Source of the DNA: Cupriavidus necator
Lineage (GTDB): Bacteria > Pseudomonadota > Gammaproteobacteria > Burkholderiales > Burkholderiaceae
Direction of reading: 5' to 3'
Length of the DNA stretch: 64,000 nucleotides
NCBI RefSeq assembly: GCF_013141915.1
Contig: NZ_SROX01000003.1
Span: forward strand, 62,001-126,000
Under the pieces are notes generated by a model, which saw only the letters and a program-made list of their open reading frames with translations, ran no database searches and was not told where the DNA came from. The stretch's first letter is position 1, and each line of letters begins with the position of its first letter. Positions 1 to 8,015 of the stretch are shown here, one piece after another. The position numbers were made by a program, and so were the translations under genes.

Positions 1-1
1 G

Positions 2-79
2 GGAGTGGATCTCTGGCACCGCTTCACAGTGACGGTGGACCGCGGCGACGACGCGGCCCCAACCGCTACGGCCGGTTGA
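2..79 (+). CDS. C-terminal end of an unidentified protein (partial)
   Basis: An open frame enters from the left edge and stops with TGA at 77-79. It encodes about 25 residues with the high third-position GC expected of a real gene here, ending in a Thr/Ala-rich tail. It lies five bases from the end of the converging MazG-like gene. The fragment is too short to identify a family, and chance openness cannot be excluded. Confidence 0.35.
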   Translation, partial: GVDLWHRFTVTVDRGDDAAPTATAG

Positions 80-83
80 CGCG

Positions 84-524
84 TCAGGTCTTGGCGCTGC
101 CAATCGCCGCTTGAAGCAGTTCCTTGATTTTCGACTCCGGCTTCCAATAGTTCGGCCCCTTCAGGAACTTCCCATTGCTGTCGTAGATGGGCTTGCCGTC
201 AGCCCCCAGCTTGCTCTCATTGCTATCCATGATCACGCTCAAGACATCCTCGAGTGGGATTCCGTACTTCAGCGCTTCTGATCGGCAGTAGACAATCACG
301 TCACCCAGCAGGTCAGCGACCGCGACCAGCACATCGATGGGCTCAGCCTTACTTTCACAGGCCGCGATGATCTCGTCGATCTCGTTTACCTCATCCAGGA
401 GGGTTGTCTTGAACTTGCGCAGCCGATCGGCTGGGTCCGCCGGCAGAGCCGGCGTCGGCTGCGCCGGCAGCTTGTACATCGCGTTCATCTCGGCGATGCG
501 CTTTGCAAAGGACGGGTTGCTCAA
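84..524 (-). CDS. MazG-like nucleotide pyrophosphohydrolase
   Basis: This 146-residue protein belongs to the all-alpha NTP pyrophosphohydrolase superfamily (MazG/HisE-like), whose members hydrolyse nucleoside triphosphates or phosphoribosyl-ATP to monophosphate and pyrophosphate using Mg ions. The acidic metal-binding pattern is visible as E45-x-x-E48 and, one helix later, D71-x-x-x-D75 in DLLGDVIVY. The segment around residues 99-128 (MDSNxSKL, then GKFLKGPNYWKPE) is typical of the small stand-alone HisE-like branch seen in Proteobacteria and their phages. The start used is the first Met in frame. It is a single gene facing a partial gene at the left edge. The substrate cannot be deduced; nucleotide house-cleaning is an inference. 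Confidence 0.75.
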   Translation of the reverse strand: MSNPSFAKRIAEMNAMYKLPAQPTPALPADPADRLRKFKTTLLDEVNEIDEIIAACESKAEPIDVLVAVADLLGDVIVYCRSEALKYGIPLEDVLSVIMDSNESKLGADGKPIYDSNGKFLKGPNYWKPESKIKELLQAAIGSAKT

Positions 525-1082
525 TCTTATTCTCCAATAAAGTCTGAAGGGTCTACGGTAACAGAATCGAGGCGTAGAACCTTTCTAGAATACTAATCAA
601 CGTCTCTGCGCACTGCGGGGGTGCAGCCCGCGGATCTGCTCCAAGTCGTACACGTTCACCTGTTGACAGCTGGCGGGCGAATAGCGGAAATCTCCGCATT
701 GTTCCTTGTCAAATTTTCCGATCGCGCCGCGCCACTTTCAGCCTTAAGCGATCGTGCGCCAGTACCCGATGGAGTGCGTCCTTGCGCCTTCGTTTCATAC
801 TCGACCTCGCCAGAGATACTAAAACATAAATTGGTCCGCTGTCTGCCTCGATCCTGGCGATCTACGGAGCTTGGGTGGCGGTTCGCGACTCGATGCAGCC
901 GTCCACGGGCTGGTTCAGTAATGACCGCCCCTCTGCCGCGAACCGACATATCGGAGGGGAAGGCGCCGAGCACCTCTTTCTGACCAATCTTGGCAGGATG
1001 GAGCTGCGGAACTGCGAGCGCCCCGGGCCGACCGTTCTCTGCGGTTCGGATGCGTCTTACTGAGCGTCCGACCCAAGGCACT
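525..1082. other. Intergenic stretch without a recognised gene
   Basis: Several overlapping open frames occur on both strands, but none shows a recognisable domain, a convincing ribosome-binding site or consistent coding character. No tRNA, terminator or long repeat was seen. Confidence 0.5.
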
Positions 1083-2234
1083 CTAGTCCGGTGCATCGTT
1101 CGAATAGTCCGGACCGATCGTCCCAACGTCGAAGTGAAGGCCCGACATCTTGACAGTGATCTCCGTAACGTCGTCCGCCGACAGCACCTGGGTTTCGTCT
1201 GCCGCGAAATCCTCGAGATAGAGCCCGATCGAAAGATCGGCTCTCACCTCGGTTTCACTCGTCGCATAGGCGTGGCCAACCGGTACGTCATCCTTGTCGA
1301 TTGAGTCGGGAACAAAGAAGTCGAAGGAAAATCTCCCCTTTGCGACGAAGTCGACAGATACCGAAATGACTGCGTCGCTATGGTCGGCGGAGAGCACTGC
1401 CACATTTGCCGCATCAATCGCAAGCGAGCCGCGCTTTGGATAGAGTTCGACGACCTCGTCGTTAAAACCGCAATATGAGTCGGCATCGACGAAGGGAGAG
1501 TGGTCATCAAGGTGGAACTGGATGCTGGCTTCAATTTTCTCTTTGGCGGCTTCCGACTCAAGCCAGATGGCGGCGGCAGCGCGGACACGATCGGGCAACT
1601 TTTCGCCCCGTACAAGGACCAAAGCTGCGAGAACATCTTCGAGTTCAGGTGTGATGAGTAGGCGATCAGACTGATTGCTGTAGCGCTCCCAGTCGCCGTC
1701 CTTCGTAACGCAAAGCACTTTCGTATCGTTCTTATTCGCCCATCCTTCGAGGCTGAGCAGAGCGATTGCGTCCGGAAACTCAGCTTTCTTTTTTCCGCCT
1801 GGCTCAAATGGCGGCTCCGAAGCGAAGTATCGATCCATCACCGACTCAAGCGACGTGTAGTCGGAAGCTTGAATCACTGTCGCCGTCACATTCGCGAAGA
1901 AGGCGTCGAGCGCCTTCTTCGCATCCCGATCATGCTCGTGGATGGCGCGCGCGACAGCGCTGACCACCTCGTCGGCGGCAAATTTCTTTAGATGCTTCAG
2001 GACCTTCGAGTCGAAGGCTTTCTCCTGGCCAAACTTTTCCCGCAGATGACTTTCCATTTCCCGAGCAATAACGTCCGGAACCAACAGCCGCTTGCCGGCC
2101 TGCTCGACTTGCCGAAGCAACGGGAGGTTGCCATCATGGATGTTTTGCCCTTCCTCATCGAACACGTTCGTGTCGATGGCAATCGCCCCGACACGGCCGC
2201 GGGCCAGCCAGTCTTTGAGTTCCTCTTTATGCAC
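1083..2234 (-). CDS. PIN-like domain (DUF4935-type) protein
   Basis: This 383-residue protein starts with a PIN-fold ribonuclease-like domain of the DUF4935 kind. The expected acidic residues are in place: D21 in IAIDTNVFD, E59 in AREMES, D155 in FPDAIAL, and D179/D181 in CVTKDGDWERY. Such residues bind the divalent metal in PIN nucleases, so RNA cleavage is a reasonable inference. The C-terminal 180 residues form a separate beta-rich segment without a recognised family. No antitoxin-like small gene sits beside it, so a classical VapBC arrangement is not supported. It appears monocistronic, with a decayed transposase remnant upstream. Confidence 0.7.
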   Translation of the reverse strand: MHKEELKDWLARGRVGAIAIDTNVFDEEGQNIHDGNLPLLRQVEQAGKRLLVPDVIAREMESHLREKFGQEKAFDSKVLKHLKKFAADEVVSAVARAIHEHDRDAKKALDAFFANVTATVIQASDYTSLESVMDRYFASEPPFEPGGKKKAEFPDAIALLSLEGWANKNDTKVLCVTKDGDWERYSNQSDRLLITPELEDVLAALVLVRGEKLPDRVRAAAAIWLESEAAKEKIEASIQFHLDDHSPFVDADSYCGFNDEVVELYPKRGSLAIDAANVAVLSADHSDAVISVSVDFVAKGRFSFDFFVPDSIDKDDVPVGHAYATSETEVRADLSIGLYLEDFAADETQVLSADDVTEITVKMSGLHFDVGTIGPDYSNDAPD

Positions 2235-2376
2235 TTTCTCAGAGTTTCAAGTGATATAGTCTTGGTATGGTACAGGAGCAGCGCCGCGCTCATGCCCGAC
2301 TGCACCTAGATAGTAATGTCGGGGGTAGGTTCCATGCTATTGCCTTTGTGATCCACCGAGGCGATGCGATTCGGAC

Positions 2377-2590
2377 ATGGCCCGCATCTTCTGGGTGCAC
2401 CAGCGTGAGGCCCCGACAGGAAGTAGCTGTACCCGGTTCGGGCGAGCCGTCTACGCGCTGACCATCGACATCCTGTGCGCCAACTACAGCCCGACCGCGG
2501 GCCGCGTCGAGGGATGACCGGCGTGCTGCAGGACTGCTTCCCGGACGCTGCTGGCGGGGTAGTCTTCATCCCAATGCAATTTACGACTGG
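2377..2590 (+). pseudogene. Fragment of an ISNCY-family transposase
   Basis: Reading from 2377 gives 46 codons whose order matches the core of the intact ISNCY transposase at 46909-48309. The elements are a VF/IFWV-like segment, then TRFGRAVYAL, then ILCANYSPTAGRVEG, corresponding to TQFARALFEL and GICANSSQAKGRVER. A stop follows at 2515-2517, and the adjacent frame continues the homology with MTGVLQDCFPDA (compare LTLQDRLVKEL). It is therefore a frameshifted remnant of an older, different copy. Both ends of the original element are missing. Confidence 0.6.
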
Positions 2591-2836
2591 ACTCTGGAGG
2601 GTGAGTAGCTGTTTTTCTTAAATTTTGTGTTTGGCTTTGCTTCCGGAATTCTGCTTAGTCCGCTGCAACTGATGCCTTTCATTACGGTGTGAAATGGTAT
2701 CTGGCCCTACCCGCAACGCAATTGAGTTCGGGAACCGTCGCAAATTGCACCAAAGTCAAAGCCACCACCGCTTGAGAGACGACCACGAACAGAATTGGAT
2801 TGTGAACCGCCCCGGGTATCGAGGAGGCTGTTTGGT

Positions 2837-3691
2837 TTAAGTTGATGCCGGCGCGGCAGCGGTGTCGCTAAGTTGCCGGTAGTAGTTTGCCTCAGCTTCG
2901 GCCGGCGGGATATAGCCGAGGTGTTCCATCAGGCGGTGGTTGTTGAACCAGGCCACCCATTCCAGGGTTGCAAGCTCCACGGCCTCACGGGTTTTCCAGG
3001 GGCCACGCTTGTGGATCAGTTCGGCCTTGTACAGGCCATTGATGGTTTCAGCCAGCGCATTATCGTAGGAGTCGCCACGGCTGCCGACCGATGGTTCAAT
3101 ACCGGCCTCCGAGAGCCGCTCGGTATAGCGAATGCTGACGTATTGCGACCCCCTGTCCGAGTGGTGGATAAGTGTCCCATCATTGTCGGGCTGACGCGCG
3201 TAAAGTGCCTGTTCCAAGGCATCCAGTACGAAGTCCGTGGTCATCGAAGTGCTGACGCGCCAGCCAACAATACACCGGGCGAACACGTCGATCACGAAGG
3301 CCACGTATAGCCAGCCCTGCCAGGTTGAAACATAGGTGAAATCACTCACCCACAGTTGGTTGGGCCGTGTGGCGTGGAACTGGCGCTTGACGCGATCCAG
3401 CGGGCACGGCACCGAGTCGTCGGCCACCGTGGTGCGCTTCTTCTTGCCCCGGCACACCCCCTCCAGGCCAAGCTGCTTCATCAGTCGTTCGACCGTGCAG
3501 CGCGCCACTGCCATGCCTTCCCGGTTCATCTGTTTCCAGACTTTGTCCGCACCATAGACCTGCATGTTGTCCTCCCAGACCCGCTTGATCTCGGGCCTCA
3601 GCCGCTCATCACGAATCGCCCGGGCGCTGCGTCGCGACGGATCGCGAAGCCGAGCGGCATGGCGCCGGTAGCACGACGGGGCAATCTGCAA
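2837..3691 (-). CDS. IS3-family transposase OrfB (DDE domain)
   Basis: This 284-residue frame contains the helix-rich HTH_21 region and an rve-type DDE integrase core. The catalytic triad is visible in LWVSDFTYV, LIHHSDRGSQY and NALAETINGLYK. The first ATG is internal to the functional protein: homologous codons continue upstream in the same phase ([18 protein letters not shown]) into the end of orfA. The active transposase is therefore probably the OrfAB fusion made by a -1 frameshift near 3750, as is usual in IS3 elements. The protein looks complete and intact, so the element may still be mobile. Confidence 0.9.
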   Translation of the reverse strand: MQIAPSCYRRHAARLRDPSRRSARAIRDERLRPEIKRVWEDNMQVYGADKVWKQMNREGMAVARCTVERLMKQLGLEGVCRGKKKRTTVADDSVPCPLDRVKRQFHATRPNQLWVSDFTYVSTWQGWLYVAFVIDVFARCIVGWRVSTSMTTDFVLDALEQALYARQPDNDGTLIHHSDRGSQYVSIRYTERLSEAGIEPSVGSRGDSYDNALAETINGLYKAELIHKRGPWKTREAVELATLEWVAWFNNHRLMEHLGYIPPAEAEANYYRQLSDTAAAPAST

Positions 3692-3747
3692 GACTTTGCA
3701 GATCGGCTCGACCCCGAAGACATCGCGATGTTCATCGACGAAGGTCT

Positions 3748-4071
3748 TCAGGACTTGAGCCGGCGGTCGAGCTCCGCCTGGGCGAAAAACGCGCTGGCCA
3801 GCTTCAGGATCTCATTGGCACGGCGCAGCTCTTTGTTCTCCCGCTCTAGCTCCCTGAGGCGCTCACGCTCGACAGTCGTGACGCCATCCCGCTGCCCACG
3901 GTCAATCTCCTCACGCTCAACCCATTTCAGCAAGGTATGGCCCGAGCAGCCAATCTTCGGGGCGATGGCGTTGACCGCCGCCCACAGCGACGGATGCTCT
4001 CCACGTTGTGCCAGCACCAGGCGAACGGCTCGCTCGCGGACTTCGGGGGAATACTTGTTCTGCTTGCTCTC
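3748..4071 (-). CDS. IS3-family transposase OrfA (HTH plus leucine zipper)
   Basis: This is a helix-turn-helix protein followed by a leucine-zipper-like stretch ([23 protein letters not shown]) that ends in the region where OrfB continues the frame. The coding sequence is open from the inverted repeat, and its conserved beginning [20 protein letters not shown] starts at codons ending at 4071. No ATG lies there: a GAGGAG ribosome-binding motif is followed by CTT GAG. The first conventional start is GTG at 4017, inside the HTH. The natural initiation codon is thus unclear and may be non-standard. Confidence 0.75.
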   Translation of the reverse strand, partial: ESKQNKYSPEVRERAVRLVLAQRGEHPSLWAAVNAIAPKIGCSGHTLLKWVEREEIDRGQRDGVTTVERERLRELERENKELRRANEILKLASAFFAQAELDRRLKS

Positions 4072-4107
4072 AAGAGTTGGAGCCTCCTCAAAACCCGGGG
4101 CGGTTCA

Positions 4108-4181
4108 TTGTGCGAAAACGGTGCCCATCGCTGACCGCTGGCGCTGCGCGAGCTAGCGGAGCCTGCCGCGCTTACCGCCCG
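4108..4181 (+). repeat. Direct repeat copy 1 (right part, cut by the IS3 element)
   Basis: The segment TTGTGCGAAAACG followed by GCGCTGCGCGAGC and GGAGCCTG recurs with changes at 4484-4557. Removing the IS3 element and one TTG joins 2780-2802 to 4111 onward and lengthens the match upstream to CAGAATT-GGATTG against CAGAATTCGGTTG. The IS therefore landed inside this repeat unit. Confidence 0.55.
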
Positions 4182-4470
4182 CGTGCGTTCTCCAGCGTGC
4201 CAGGCAAACTGCCCATTGGGGTCGGGAACAAAATGCTGCAAAATCCAGGAACAAAATTATGCAAACCAACGATTCATGTCAGTTTGCACGATTTTTTTCC
4301 TGCTGCTGCTCCGCCGGCACGCCGATTGAGCGATGACGGTAACAAAGTTGCTTCAAGAATCGCTGCAGGAAATTGTTCTTCCGGCCGATGTTTGAAGCCA
4401 TTTTGTAGCTTGCCCGAACGCATCGTTCAGTCGCCAGCCTGGATCTTGGCGACAGCGCGCGACGAGAACG

Positions 4471-4557
4471 TACAGAATTCGGTTGTGCGAAAACGATGAC
4501 TGTCGATGTTAGGCGCTGCGCGAGCCGGCGAAGCCTGGGCACGCTTGCTCATTGGCG
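4471..4557 (+). repeat. Direct repeat copy 2
   Basis: This is the uninterrupted copy of the unit described at 4108-4181, with core TTGTGCGAAAACGATGAC, then GTTAGGC at 4508-4514 and GCTGCGCGAGCCGGCGAAGCCTG. The stretch between the copies and up to 4815 contains no convincing gene. The repeat could be the end of an unrecognised mobile element; no protein that would act on it was identified. Confidence 0.5.
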
Positions 4558-4815
4558 AAAAAGCTTGATGTCCTCCAGCATCGCTTGGGGATAAGCTGGC
4601 GGCAGGATCGGGCCGAAGTGCAAAGAGCGTCCGGTGCAGTACGGTCCACCGACGCTCAATTATCAAAATATCGGTGTGAGCAGTGCCGAGGTGCTCATTA
4701 CTTGAGCAGGAACTCACTACCCCCTACCGAAGAGGTATGAAAGCCTTGCAAGATTTGCCGTACTACATGCTTAGGCGCAATTGTCGCCGTACAAGCAAAC
4801 TATCATTGTAAGCAC

Positions 4816-5181
4816 ATGCATCCCGCACTTGTTAAGTCGTTTGGCGGCCTTTCGCTCCAAAGCTATATTCGCCACTTCCTGTTCGGCCTCATCTTCCCAG
4901 CGATCTTCATATTTGCCTGGAGCCATAGCAAGAGTGAGTGGATGTCACTCGCGATGGTGCTCTTCCTAAGTGTGAGCTCGCTTCTCTACCCCTACTCACG
5001 CTTTGTCTACGAAGGTGTTGTCAGCTATATCCTTGGTAACAACGCCTTCTTCATGAACGCGTTCTTGATGCTCCTTGCCAAGTACATCACTATGGCGTTC
5101 TGCTGGGTTTTTGCGGTTTTCGTAGCTCCCGTTGGGCTACTCTATCTCTACTTCACCGCCGACAAGCGAGCATCGCAATGA
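4816..5181 (+). CDS. Small integral membrane protein of unknown function
   Basis: This 121-residue hydrophobic protein has about three membrane segments: roughly residues 20-40, 44-60 and 85-113 (the last rich in aromatic residues, VFAVFVAPVGLLYLYF). It ends in a short basic tail. No family was recognised. It is a single gene followed at once by a perfect 14-bp hairpin and GTTAGGC, and a matching GTTAGGC lies 300 bp upstream. This arrangement resembles an integron gene cassette, whose cargo is often a small orphan gene. Its GC content is lower than that of its neighbours, consistent with transfer. A role as an immunity or accessory membrane protein would be guesswork. Confidence 0.6.
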   Translation: MHPALVKSFGGLSLQSYIRHFLFGLIFPAIFIFAWSHSKSEWMSLAMVLFLSVSSLLYPYSRFVYEGVVSYILGNNAFFMNAFLMLLAKYITMAFCWVFAVFVAPVGLLYLYFTADKRASQ

Positions 5182-5186
5182 TGCCC

Positions 5187-5226
5187 CGTAGCCCGTTCAA
5201 GAGCTTTTGAACGGGCTACGTTAGGC
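5187..5226 (+). terminator. Strong hairpin next to GTTAGGC (terminator or attC-like site)
   Basis: The arms CGTAGCCCGTTCAA (5187-5200) and TTGAACGGGCTACG (5207-5220) pair perfectly over 14 bp with a 6-nt loop. There is no T-run afterwards; instead GTTAGGC (5220-5226) follows, which fits the GTTRRRY core of integron attC sites. A matching RYYYAAC box on the left side is not obvious, so the attC reading is tentative. The hairpin could simply end transcription of the membrane-protein gene. Confidence 0.5.
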
Positions 5227-5429
5227 GCATCCGTCCTGCCCCAAGCGAACTAGAAGCTCACGCGGTGCCCAGCCTATGGCTTAACGGCGTACGTTGCATG
5301 GCCTTCATGGCGGCCTGGAAAATTTTCCAGACGGCGCGAGGTCGACTGCCTTACAGCCGGGGCTCTCTGGCTCAATTGGCCTTCACCTTCCCCGCATGAT
5401 TTAGGCGGAGGGATCTCTGGCACTTCCGA

Positions 5430-8015
5430 ATGGACAAGAAAGACAAGGACATCCAATGGCTGGGCGAAGAGGACGCCTACCTTGGCCCCGCCGCGCGGGC
5501 GGGGCTCGGTATTCTGTTCGAAAGCAATGATTGGACCTGGTGGAACGACCCTGGCGACGCGCGTGACGCGCTGGAACGTGCGGTGCCAAAGAGTGGTCTC
5601 GCCAAGTGGGGCGGCGACGCGAGCGTGATGGAGGCCGACAAGTGGGTGGATCCGCTGGTCGCCATCTCTATTGCCCGGGCGTTCGCGTCGCTGAATCGTC
5701 GCGGGCCGCTGTGCATCAAGGTGGTCAGGTCGGTATGGAGTTGGCCAGGACATGCCGAAACCGTCAATTCGGTCGCCCTTGAGCTCTCGACGGTCGTGGG
5801 GCCTGAGCGCGTCTTCGCGGACTGGCCACGGAACACTCGACCCCGTTTCCCATTGACTGCGACCGAGCAATCGCCGCTGCGCGTCATCGCAGGCACTCGG
5901 TTCGCGCTCGATCGCCTTCGCAGCGACGAGGTATTGCCTCGCCACGTCGTCTGGCGTCCTGATGCCAAGGTCGCCGACATCGTCGTTGCCGAATCGTTGG
6001 CGGCACTGGGCGATATGGTCGCGGCTCGGGTCGTGATCTTGTATGGCAGGCAGGGGGGAAATCTGCTGGCCCAGATCGAGAGTCTGCGGGACCGGTTCAG
6101 CGCGCAGTGCGTGATTCATGTCGACGTCGATGACGGACAGATCACCGAATGGCTCCGACTTCAGCTGACGTCATGGGGTGAGTTTGGACTGCCCCTCGGA
6201 GACGCCATTGAGGAAGCCAATGCTCAATCGAATGCCAGCGGCCGAATCTTGGCATCAACTCAAACGTTTATCGTGGGTAGCGCCCGATTCCTGCGCCAGA
6301 GTTTGATCAAGGAGAGGCGCGGCGATTACCTCGGATTGACCCATGCGCAGCGAGCAGCCCCGTCGCCAGAGGTCTTGCTGGATGCCCCCGAGCTCACGCC
6401 ATTTTTGCCGACGATCGATGGCGAACGGCCGGGCACCGACGCCAAGCGTCACGTTCCACCCATGGAGAGGGTGCTGGATTCCCGTGTCCGGCAGGGCCAT
6501 CGGGAGCTCGAGACTTGGCCTCTTCATGGCGTGGTGGACATCGTCGTCGATATCCGACTCAGGACGCCGTTGCACAGCCTTCGCCCGGCTTTCCCGGAAC
6601 AGCAGGTCGAGTGGGACGGCGACAGTAAAGTTTTGATGGTCCACCTGCTTGAGATCGGAAGTGCTCCGGTCACTCGGCCGCTGACCGTGAGAAGGACGGG
6701 GGATTCCGAGGCTGTCACGTTTTCTCGCGAGATCAGGAACGGTCCCGTCGATCTGCGCCTCGTGGTGAGCGACGGCGCGCGCATTCTCCAGACCGCTCGC
6801 CTTCAATCAGCCCCTGGAGAGGCGATCCACTTCTTCATCGAGAATGTCGTGACGCCCGTTCATCGCAAGAAGCAGAACTTCGACTTGGCCCTGCTGGTCA
6901 ACGACAGCCTCGGGAACCAGCCCAGCGTCGCATTGATTACCGCCGAGGGCGAAGCGATCTTCTCCCCGCTGACCGATACGGACACCGAGAAGGCCCGCAA
7001 AAAGCTGTTGGCTATCCTTCAACAGGCCGTGGTGGACCCCGAAACGCCGCTTGCGCCGATGCTGCTTGACCTGGCCAATCAGGGTTCCCTGCTGTTGTCC
7101 AGCCTCCGCGAGCTCGTGCCCACCTGGCCGGGCCAACTGACACGCGTCCAGCTGGTGACGCAGAGCAATGCCTTTTTCCCGATCGAGTATCTTTATGAAG
7201 GCACAGTGCCGGAGTCGAGCGATGCGGAACTGTGCTCACAACGCCACGGATGCCTGAAGAGCGGACATGCCATTCCGGGATGTCCCATTCGGGAGGCCGC
7301 CGTGCAGCTGTGCCCCATGGGCTTTGTCGGCGTGTCCGCGATCGTCGAACGACACACATGGAAGCCTGGACTTCCCGCGCCTCTGTGGAGACCGGCCGCA
7401 CCAGGAGCACGGACGCGACTGGAGATCAAGGACTTGTCTACCGTCGCCTTCGCGGCAAGCGACCGCGCCGATGACTTCAAAGACGAAGACGTCGCTCCAC
7501 ACGCGGTGGTTCGACTCGCCGACATCGAAAAGTCCTTGGGGGTTCAAAGGCTTCCAACCTGGGCCCATTGGAAGGCCCGCGTCGCCGAACAGTCCCCGTC
7601 GCTGCTGCTGCTCGTGGTCCACATGGAGAATACCCAACTCTTTTTGGAAGAAGAGGTCGGCCTCAACCTGGCGGGGATATCCCGGATGCATGTCGGGATG
7701 GGGGCGCCCGTGGCAATCACCATTGGATGCAGCACCGGCTACGGAGACCTGCCGGGGGGCACCTTGCCGACGGTGTTGTTGAGGCATGGCGCGCGCATGG
7801 TCGTAGCGGCGATGACGGACGTGCTAGGTCGCCATGCCAATCGGGCGGCACGGGATCTAGCGATTGGGTTTCTCAGTGCGGCGAAGTCACCGACACCTGT
7901 TCTGGTCGGGGAGATCATGGGCACGCTGCGGCGCAAATTCCTGGCGGACGAGATCGCGCTTGGCCTGGCCCTGGTGGCATTCGGCGATGCCGACACGGTG
8001 CTCGGCAACAAATGA
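5430..8015 (+). CDS. CHAT-domain-like (caspase-fold) protein, candidate conflict-system effector
   Basis: This 861-residue soluble protein ends in a region resembling CHAT domains, a caspase-like peptidase fold. A hydrophobic strand ending in His731 (LLLLVVHMENTQ) is followed 36 residues later by Cys767 in TIGCSTGYGDLPGGTLPTVLL, and then by GARMVVAAMTDVLGRHANRAARDLA. His and Cys in these two strand ends form the catalytic dyad of the fold. About 130 residues upstream lies a four-cysteine cluster, C602, C608, C618 and C628, a possible metal site. The N-terminal 550 residues match nothing I recognise; one region (about 150-250) alternates strands and helices. The downstream metallo-beta-lactamase gene overlaps its stop codon, so the two are probably co-translated. 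Proteolytic activity and a defence role are inferences from fold and pairing. Confidence 0.6.
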   Translation: MDKKDKDIQWLGEEDAYLGPAARAGLGILFESNDWTWWNDPGDARDALERAVPKSGLAKWGGDASVMEADKWVDPLVAISIARAFASLNRRGPLCIKVVRSVWSWPGHAETVNSVALELSTVVGPERVFADWPRNTRPRFPLTATEQSPLRVIAGTRFALDRLRSDEVLPRHVVWRPDAKVADIVVAESLAALGDMVAARVVILYGRQGGNLLAQIESLRDRFSAQCVIHVDVDDGQITEWLRLQLTSWGEFGLPLGDAIEEANAQSNASGRILASTQTFIVGSARFLRQSLIKERRGDYLGLTHAQRAAPSPEVLLDAPELTPFLPTIDGERPGTDAKRHVPPMERVLDSRVRQGHRELETWPLHGVVDIVVDIRLRTPLHSLRPAFPEQQVEWDGDSKVLMVHLLEIGSAPVTRPLTVRRTGDSEAVTFSREIRNGPVDLRLVVSDGARILQTARLQSAPGEAIHFFIENVVTPVHRKKQNFDLALLVNDSLGNQPSVALITAEGEAIFSPLTDTDTEKARKKLLAILQQAVVDPETPLAPMLLDLANQGSLLLSSLRELVPTWPGQLTRVQLVTQSNAFFPIEYLYEGTVPESSDAELCSQRHGCLKSGHAIPGCPIREAAVQLCPMGFVGVSAIVERHTWKPGLPAPLWRPAAPGARTRLEIKDLSTVAFAASDRADDFKDEDVAPHAVVRLADIEKSLGVQRLPTWAHWKARVAEQSPSLLLLVVHMENTQLFLEEEVGLNLAGISRMHVGMGAPVAITIGCSTGYGDLPGGTLPTVLLRHGARMVVAAMTDVLGRHANRAARDLAIGFLSAAKSPTPVLVGEIMGTLRRKFLADEIALGLALVAFGDADTVLGNK

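Larger units (their letters stand above)
2803..4107 (-). mobile_element. IS3-family insertion sequence with 3-bp target duplication
   Basis: The element is 1305 bp with imperfect terminal inverted repeats: both ends, read inward, begin TGAACCGCCCCGGGT and continue to GAGGAGGCT. It is flanked by the direct repeat TTG at 2800-2802 and 4108-4110, as expected for IS3-family transposition. It carries two overlapping-phase reading frames, orfA and orfB, on the minus strand. It interrupts one copy of a short repeated sequence whose second copy lies at about 4470-4557. Confidence 0.9.

Noticed and set aside
656..1126. Arg-rich open frame on the minus strand with repeated SVRTIRT motifs
   Set aside because: It overlaps the end of the PIN gene, has no ribosome-binding site, and its composition is typical of an antisense frame in GC-rich DNA.
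5274..6119. 281-codon minus-strand frame over the start of the CHAT-like gene
   Set aside because: No domain or start signal is seen; the opposite strand has consistent coding character through the whole interval.
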